Source: Bacteroidota bacterium (GTDB lineage Bacteria > Bacteroidota > Bacteroidia > Bacteroidales > PUMT01). Taken from it: DNA of 10,489 bases. The stretch covers positions 1 through 10,489 of the forward strand of contig PWPZ01000020.1 of NCBI GenBank assembly GCA_003556985.1, given 5' to 3'. Shown one piece after another: positions 6,876 to 10,489 of this stretch; position 1 is the stretch's first letter; every line of letters starts with the position of its first letter. The notes beneath the pieces were generated by a model that worked only from the letters and a program-made list of their open reading frames with translations, was not told where the DNA came from and did no database searches. The position numbers and the translations under genes were made by a program.

Positions 6876-6883
6876 TACTTTTG
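6876..6883 (+). promoter_or_regulatory. Candidate -7 element for tRNA-Gln
   Basis: TACTTTTG fits the Bacteroidota consensus TAnnTTTG and lies 21 bases before the mature tRNA 5' end, leaving a short leader. No -33 TTG is found at the usual 19-21 base spacing; the nearest TTTG (6845-6848) is 27 bases upstream, so the call rests on the -7 element and position. Confidence 0.5.
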
Positions 6884-6904
6884 CACGGTATTTAAAAAAT
6901 TGAT

Positions 6905-6975
6905 TGACCGATGGTGTAATGGTAGCACTGCAGATTTTGGTTCTGCCGGTTCAGGTTCGAGTCCTGGTCGGTCAA
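6905..6975 (+). tRNA. tRNA-Gln (anticodon UUG)
   Basis: A complete 71-base cloverleaf. The acceptor arms TGACCGA (6905-6911) and TCGGTCA (6968-6974) pair perfectly. The D arm has GTG/CAC around a loop containing AATGGTAG. The anticodon arm GCAGA-TTTTGGT-TCTGC gives a seven-base loop with TTG at the centre, which reads CAA (glutamine). The T arm TCAGG-TTCGAGT-CCTGG has one G-U pair. The discriminator base is A at 6975. CCA is not encoded, so it must be added by the CCA-adding enzyme. A strong hairpin terminator begins 18 bases downstream. Confidence 0.95.
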
Positions 6976-6992
6976 CAATACCAAGCTTCATG

Positions 6993-7030
6993 CCCCTGCA
7001 TCTCAAGAAGATGCGGGGGTTTGTTTTTTA
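6993..7030 (+). terminator. Rho-independent terminator of tRNA-Gln
   Basis: CCCCTGCATCT (6993-7003) pairs with AGATGCGGGGG (7009-7019) over 11 base pairs including one wobble, around a 5-base loop. A T-rich run TTTGTTTTTTATT follows from 7020. It lies 18 bases after the tRNA and terminates on the plus strand. The 3' arm and T-tract are also the last codons of the convergent methyltransferase gene, whose stop codon (7003-7005) spans the end of the 5' arm and the start of the loop. No T-tract follows on the minus strand. Confidence 0.85.
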
Positions 7031-7713
7031 TTCCTAAAATTCAAAAAAAGCAACCTTCCCAAAAGTAATTTCATTTTATTATGAATCCCGGGCGAATTCC
7101 TTACCACTGTATTCAACCAGATAAACGGATATATTAACACCAGAAACCCCGCAGAAGAACCTTGCCTTTTATCTATTTCATAATCAGCCTCTGTGAATCC
7201 ATTTTTAACGGCCACATAATTATACTGATCCAGTGTAAGTGAGGCAACATGTTGCAGGCCATCGTAATTATTGATTTCAAGCGGATCGAAACTGTAGAAG
7301 AAACCTCTGAATAAAAATCGTATTCTTGATTTTAATGATAAAATATTAGGTGTCGATAAGAAAAGCCGGCCTCCTGGTTTTAAAATTCTTGATAACTCGC
7401 TGAAGAACATTTCGTGATCAATAATATGCTCACTAACCTCAACTGCAATAATTATGTCAAATGTGTCACCGGGATAGGGAAGTTTGTCAGTTATATCCGC
7501 TTTATCGCACTTAACTTCACTGAATTCAAAGTTCTCAGGAAAAAGGTCACAAGCCGAAACATTGTATCCCATCTCGTGAAGTTTTTGTGTTAAGGCCCCA
7601 TGTCCGGCTCCCAGATCAAGAATTTTCAGATCTGTGCTATAAGAAAATGTGTTGAAGTATTTCAGAAAACTCCTGTGAACTCCCGGCATTGTGATGGGCT
7701 TAATTTCTTTCAT
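7003..7713 (-). CDS. Class I SAM-dependent methyltransferase
   Basis: 236 residues with a Rossmann-type methyltransferase domain at about 27-125. Motif I is ILDLGAGHGALTQ (31-43), which binds S-adenosylmethionine. Acidic Asp56 in ACDLFPE follows strand 2, KADI (71-74) is the adenine-binding region, FDIIIAVEVSEHI (85-97) is motif IV, and ILKPGGRLFLSTPN (110-123) is the post-motif strand. The layout is that of the Methyltransf_11/UbiE-like group. The C-terminal half (126-236) is less typical; it has a hydrophobic stretch at about 188-205 that may touch the membrane. The substrate is unknown. No glycan or quinone biosynthesis genes are adjacent. The last residues KKQTPASS are encoded by the tRNA terminator on the opposite strand, which suggests a flexible tail. 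Confidence 0.9.
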   Translation of the reverse strand: MKEIKPITMPGVHRSFLKYFNTFSYSTDLKILDLGAGHGALTQKLHEMGYNVSACDLFPENFEFSEVKCDKADITDKLPYPGDTFDIIIAVEVSEHIIDHEMFFSELSRILKPGGRLFLSTPNILSLKSRIRFLFRGFFYSFDPLEINNYDGLQHVASLTLDQYNYVAVKNGFTEADYEIDKRQGSSAGFLVLIYPFIWLNTVVRNSPGIHNKMKLLLGRLLFLNFRNKKQTPASS

Positions 7714-7744
7714 ATAAGACAGTATTTGAGTTTACAGAAAAGGA

Positions 7745-7752
7745 CAAATTTA
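7745..7752 (-). promoter_or_regulatory. Candidate -7 element for the methyltransferase gene
   Basis: Read on the minus strand this is TAAATTTG, matching TAnnTTTG, 31 bases upstream of the start codon at 7713. No TTG lies 19-21 bases further upstream, so the promoter call is partial. Confidence 0.5.
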
Positions 7753-7838
7753 TACATATTTTAAATAGCTCGGATAATGGTGCTGAGAGCCGGAGAGGAT
7801 ACCGGTGATACTCTAAACAACAAATCTGCAATATTATC

Positions 7839-7868
7839 TTGATATTCAAAATATAAAGAGTATCTTTG
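7839..7868 (+). promoter_or_regulatory. Bacteroidota-type promoter of the DEAD-box helicase gene
   Basis: TTG (7839-7841) and TATCTTTG (7861-7868) are 19 bases apart, an excellent match to the TTTG-N19-TAnnTTTG consensus. Transcription would start near 7875, so the leader before the start codon at 7971 is about 95 bases. The element is divergent from the methyltransferase promoter. Confidence 0.75.
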
Positions 7869-7881
7869 CATACTTTTTACT

Positions 7882-7900
7882 ACGGCAGGTTGTAAGCCGT
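7882..7900 (+). other. Small hairpin in the helicase mRNA leader
   Basis: ACGGC (7882-7886) pairs with GCCGT (7896-7900) around a 9-base loop, near the predicted 5' end of the helicase transcript. Helicase leaders can be cold-regulated or autoregulated in other bacteria, but no known leader motif is recognised here and the stem is short. Confidence 0.35.
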
Positions 7901-7970
7901 TCAAATAATTACTCTCCGCTGGCGCAGAAAATGCAACGTCTTGGTCAGCCAATTTACCCCAATAATTTTA

Positions 7971-9164
7971 ATGTCTTTTACATCTTTACAATTGATCGAC
8001 CCTGTCATGGAAGCCCTGACAGCCGAAGGATATATTTATCCAACCCCAATTCAGAAGCAAGCCATCCAGCATGTGCTTTCAGGCCGTGACCTTCAGGGTT
8101 GCGCCCAGACCGGAACAGGCAAAACTGCCGCGTTTGCAATTCCCATTTTACAATTATTACATAAAAAGAATAAAGCAAAACCCGGCATTAAAGCACTGGT
8201 GCTTACTCCTACCAGGGAGCTTGCCATCCAGATCGGAGATAGTTTTGCCACTTATGGAAAATTTACCGGCATCCGGCATACAACTGTTTATGGTGGAGTG
8301 TCACAGCTTCCGCAGACCAAAGCCCTTAAAAGGGGAGTTGATGTGCTTATAGCCACGCCCGGCAGGTTACTTGATTTGATCAACCAGGGCTACATCAGAT
8401 TAAACCAGTTAGAGATTTTCGTGCTGGATGAGGCCGACCGTATGCTTGATATGGGTTTTATACATGATATAAGGAAAGTAATCAGGCTGTTGCCCGACAG
8501 AAGGCAGACTTTGTTTTTCTCTGCAACCATGCCTAAAGAAATTCAGAAACTTGCCAGTGATTTACTGAATAACCCGGTTAAGGTGGAGGTTACTCCCCCC
8601 GCCTCAACTGTAGACAGTATTGAGCAGAGCATCTATCACACCAGCAAACCCGACAAGCCAAAAATGCTGTTGCATTTACTCAGGGAGCAAAAGATCTCCA
8701 CCGCACTGGTATTTACACGCACCAAGCACGGAGCCGATAAAGTGGTGAAGTTTCTTCACCGTGCAGATGTCAAGGCTGCTGCCATTCATGGCAATAAGAG
8801 CCAAAATGCACGCCAGAATGCTCTGAACGACTTTAAAAGAGGGCGCCTGAAAGTACTTGTTGCTACCGATATTGCTGCAAGGGGAATTGACATAGATGAG
8901 TTATCCCATGTATTCAATTACGATCTGCCCAATGTGCCGGAAACCTATGTGCACAGAATCGGGCGCACAGGAAGAGCCGGGTTGAACGGCACGGCAATCG
9001 CTTTTTGTGATGCCGAGGAAAGGAAAGAATTACGTGGAATTGAAAAGCTTATCCTGAAAAAAATTCCGGTTGTCGAAAATCACCCTTTCTCAAGCAATCC
9101 TGTCGCTCAGTTGAAAAAAGTAGTCAGAACAAGAGACCACAGGTACCGGCAGCAATTTAATTAG
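7971..9164 (+). CDS. DEAD-box ATP-dependent RNA helicase, RhlE type
   Basis: 397 residues from the ATG at 7971; a TTG at 7941 is in frame but would add ten residues absent from the family. All motifs are present: Q motif around PTPIQ (24-28), motif I AQTGTGKT (45-52), Ia PTRELA (80-85), Ib TPGR (129-132), II DEAD (153-156), III SAT (184-186), IV ALVFTR (245-250), V ATDIAARGIDI (298-308) and VI HRIGRTGR (328-335). The protein unwinds short RNA duplexes using ATP; RhlE relatives act in ribosome assembly, RNA decay and cold adaptation. It consists of the two RecA-like domains plus a short basic tail (370-397), without the long C-terminal extension of many RhlE proteins. It stands alone with its own promoter. 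Family assignment is certain; the RhlE subgroup is likely. Confidence 0.95.
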   Translation: MSFTSLQLIDPVMEALTAEGYIYPTPIQKQAIQHVLSGRDLQGCAQTGTGKTAAFAIPILQLLHKKNKAKPGIKALVLTPTRELAIQIGDSFATYGKFTGIRHTTVYGGVSQLPQTKALKRGVDVLIATPGRLLDLINQGYIRLNQLEIFVLDEADRMLDMGFIHDIRKVIRLLPDRRQTLFFSATMPKEIQKLASDLLNNPVKVEVTPPASTVDSIEQSIYHTSKPDKPKMLLHLLREQKISTALVFTRTKHGADKVVKFLHRADVKAAAIHGNKSQNARQNALNDFKRGRLKVLVATDIAARGIDIDELSHVFNYDLPNVPETYVHRIGRTGRAGLNGTAIAFCDAEERKELRGIEKLILKKIPVVENHPFSSNPVAQLKKVVRTRDHRYRQQFN

Positions 9165-9268
9165 AGCTGCAATACGGTTCATGTTTTTGCCCGGATCCGG
9201 ATGGTTCGAAAAGATACAGGTTAATAAGAATGTAAAAAAGGGGTTACCGGTGGGGAGTCTCTGATTGT

Positions 9269-10153
9269 TCAGGTGTTTCTGAACAGCGATGGGGTTTTTC
9301 CAGTACTCTTTTTAAAGAAATGGCTGAAATGTTCAGGCTCGGCAAAGCCAAGCTTGAACGCAATCTCTTTAATGCTTTCATTTGAGAATTTCAGATCTCT
9401 GCTGGCCTGGATAAGCAATTGTTCCTGAATTATCGATTTGGCGGTAACCCCCATAACCCGTTTCACTACCTGGTTAAGGTATTTTGGGGTTATATTCATC
9501 AATTGAGCATAATCGGAAACAAGGTGGTGTTCTAAAAAATGCCGGGAAACGTGATATTTGAAAAGACTGACGATGTTAAGATCCTGGCGGTTGTTGCCAA
9601 ATGAGGGTTTTAAATTGCATTTACTGTCGCAATATACAAGCAATGCACGCAAAAGGGCCGAGATAGCTACTTCCTTATTGGGTATTTCCGACCCGGCAAA
9701 TTCGGCCATCATTTCCGCTATTGAGTGAACCCTTTCACCTATCTTCGGACTCAGCACAATACGTGGCATATCGTCGTATGCATGAAAAATGTCGGCATTC
9801 TTAATATTAAGCCCTTCAAGATTCTGGTTTTTAAAAAAATCACGTGAAAAACCCAATATCCAACCGGCAGGTGGGCTATCTGAAAAATCCAGGTTAATAA
9901 ATTTCCCCGGTGTCAAAAAAATGATCGTATTCGGGTAAAAGGGAATTGTATCGAAATCGACTGTTATGCTTTCAACCCCCTCGGCAATCCAAAGGAGCTG
10001 GTAGTTTTCATGGTCGGTATAGTCAGAGGTCGGAAGGGCCAGCCTTCTTATTGAGATAATGGTCTCAGCTTTTTCTTTAACCACTTCTGGTTCGTGCCCG
10101 TTTGGCCGAATATTTCCATTAATCATGGAAGTTTTATTCTTAATAATCTCCAT
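9269..10153 (-). CDS. AraC-family transcriptional regulator
   Basis: 294 residues from the ATG at 10153. An in-frame TTG at 10201 overlaps the probable -7 element and so should lie upstream of the transcript start; a second ATG at 10126 is possible. The N-terminal part (about 30-165) looks like a cupin-type sensor: ENYQLLWIAEG, ITVDFDTIPFYPNTIIFLTPGKFINL. The C-terminal AraC DNA-binding domain has two helix-turn-helix units: VSDYAQLMNITPKYLNQVVK and the more conserved SIKEIAFKLGFAEPEHFSHF followed by FKKSTGKTPSLFR. Such proteins usually activate catabolic or stress genes on binding a small ligand. The ligand and targets are unknown; the adjacent genes are a DEAD-box helicase and an aminopeptidase, neither an obvious target. 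Confidence 0.92.
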   Translation of the reverse strand: MEIIKNKTSMINGNIRPNGHEPEVVKEKAETIISIRRLALPTSDYTDHENYQLLWIAEGVESITVDFDTIPFYPNTIIFLTPGKFINLDFSDSPPAGWILGFSRDFFKNQNLEGLNIKNADIFHAYDDMPRIVLSPKIGERVHSIAEMMAEFAGSEIPNKEVAISALLRALLVYCDSKCNLKPSFGNNRQDLNIVSLFKYHVSRHFLEHHLVSDYAQLMNITPKYLNQVVKRVMGVTAKSIIQEQLLIQASRDLKFSNESIKEIAFKLGFAEPEHFSHFFKKSTGKTPSLFRNT

Positions 10154-10198
10154 TATTCGATGATTATTAGTAAATAAGCAATAATCCAGACATCTATA

Positions 10199-10206
10199 CA
10201 AATATA
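10199..10206 (-). promoter_or_regulatory. Candidate -7 element for the araC-family gene
   Basis: Read on the minus strand this is TATATTTG, an exact match to TAnnTTTG, giving a transcript start near 10192 and a leader of about 40 bases to the ATG at 10153. No -33 TTG is seen at the right spacing. Its place supports the ATG over the upstream TTG start. Confidence 0.5.
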
Positions 10207-10257
10207 TAAAATAATAAACAATATTTTTCGGGAATGTTTTTTTTCCTCTTTTATCTG

Positions 10258-10274
10258 TTTAAGACAATCTTAAA
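10258..10274. repeat. Inverted repeat upstream of the araC-family gene
   Basis: TTTAAGA-CAA-TCTTAAA is a perfect 7-base-arm inverted repeat, about 55-65 bases upstream of the predicted araC transcript start and 37 bases after the aminopeptidase stop codon. It lacks a T-tract on either strand, so an operator seems as likely as a weak terminator. Confidence 0.4.
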
Positions 10275-10310
10275 TTAAAGTTAAACCGGGTATGATCAGC
10301 CGCCGTATTT

Positions 10311-10489
10311 TTAATCTCTGCTCATGGCCGCTTCTATATCTTCTATGGTTTTGGGGGCATTGTCAGACAGCACAATATTGCCGTCTTCGGTAATCAGAAC
10401 GTCGTCTTCAATCCTGATACCGATACCTGCGTATTTTTCGTATACAGGGCCGACTTTTTCCGCGAAAGCGTCAAGTTCCTCTGCTGTGG
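10311..10489 (-). CDS. Aminopeptidase P (M24 family) C-terminal fragment
   Basis: The last 59 codons of a gene that enters from the right edge. The translation includes YEKYAGIGIRIEDDVLITED and then GNIVLSDNAPKTIEDIEAAM. The pattern G-I-R-I-E-D-D-V-L-I-T-x-D-G with a following L and P-x-x-I-E-E/D-I-E is the C-terminus of Xaa-Pro aminopeptidases of the pita-bread M24 fold. The Glu of RIEDD is the last of the five metal ligands in this family. These enzymes remove an N-terminal residue next to proline using two manganese ions. The upstream four fifths of the protein, with the other metal ligands, lie outside the window. Confidence 0.88.
   Translation of the reverse strand, partial: TAEELDAFAEKVGPVYEKYAGIGIRIEDDVLITEDGNIVLSDNAPKTIEDIEAAMSRD

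Noticed and set aside
7941..7970. N-terminal extension of the DEAD-box helicase from an in-frame TTG
   Set aside because: The ten extra residues are not part of the family N-terminus, and the ATG at 7971 sits in the expected place before the Q motif.
9191..9200. Palindrome CCGGATCCGG after the helicase gene
   Set aside because: A single 10-base palindrome without a T-tract or neighbouring promoter is not evidence of a site.
10154..10201. N-terminal extension of the AraC-family protein from a TTG
   Set aside because: The TTG overlaps a good -7 element, so it would lie upstream of the transcript start; the ATG at 10153 is preferred.
1..10489. CRISPR arrays, insertion sequences or prophage genes
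   Set aside because: No spaced direct repeats, transposase, integrase or terminal repeats were seen anywhere in the window.

Overview
The window reads as a chromosomal segment of a Bacteroidota bacterium, probably of the order Bacteroidales or a relative. The reasons are the promoter -7 elements of the form TAnnTTTG, start codons without a clear Shine-Dalgarno sequence, PspC proteins with the N-terminal domain typical of this phylum, and lipoprotein signals ending in a cysteine. The taxonomy is an inference; no marker gene fixes it more closely.

Layout. The left end (1-1747, minus strand) holds a TldD/TldE (PmbA) protease pair: tldD with a Tat-type lipoprotein signal, followed by the first 35 codons of its partner. 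A 634-base gap (1748-2381) follows. It contains several inverted repeats, then a promoter overlapped by a probable PadR operator, then a leader with GGCT-phased repeats. From 2382 to 5083 runs a tight plus-strand operon: a short PspC protein, a 58-residue single-span membrane protein (2986-3162), a PadR-family repressor, and a long multi-span PspC protein. The short PspC protein looks like the first 200 residues of the long one. A convergent gene (5096-6160) encodes a lipoprotein with a TIM-barrel, glycoside-hydrolase-like domain. A small NTF2/SnoaL-like protein (6432-6791) and a tRNA-Gln(UUG) (6905-6975) follow. The tRNA's terminator lies inside the 3' end of a convergent SAM methyltransferase gene (7003-7713). 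Divergent from that is a DEAD-box RNA helicase of the RhlE type (7971-9164) with its own good promoter. The right end holds an AraC-family regulator (9269-10153, minus) and the C-terminus of an aminopeptidase P family protein (10311-10489, minus).

How the genes work together. The only clear functional unit beyond tldD/tldE is the PspC-PadR operon. The repressor is probably autoregulatory through the palindrome at its promoter and controls a set of inner-membrane proteins, most likely an envelope-stress module. The small membrane protein inside this operon and the operator arrangement are the best candidates for something not yet described. The other genes are ordinary housekeeping or accessory functions with no evident link to each other.
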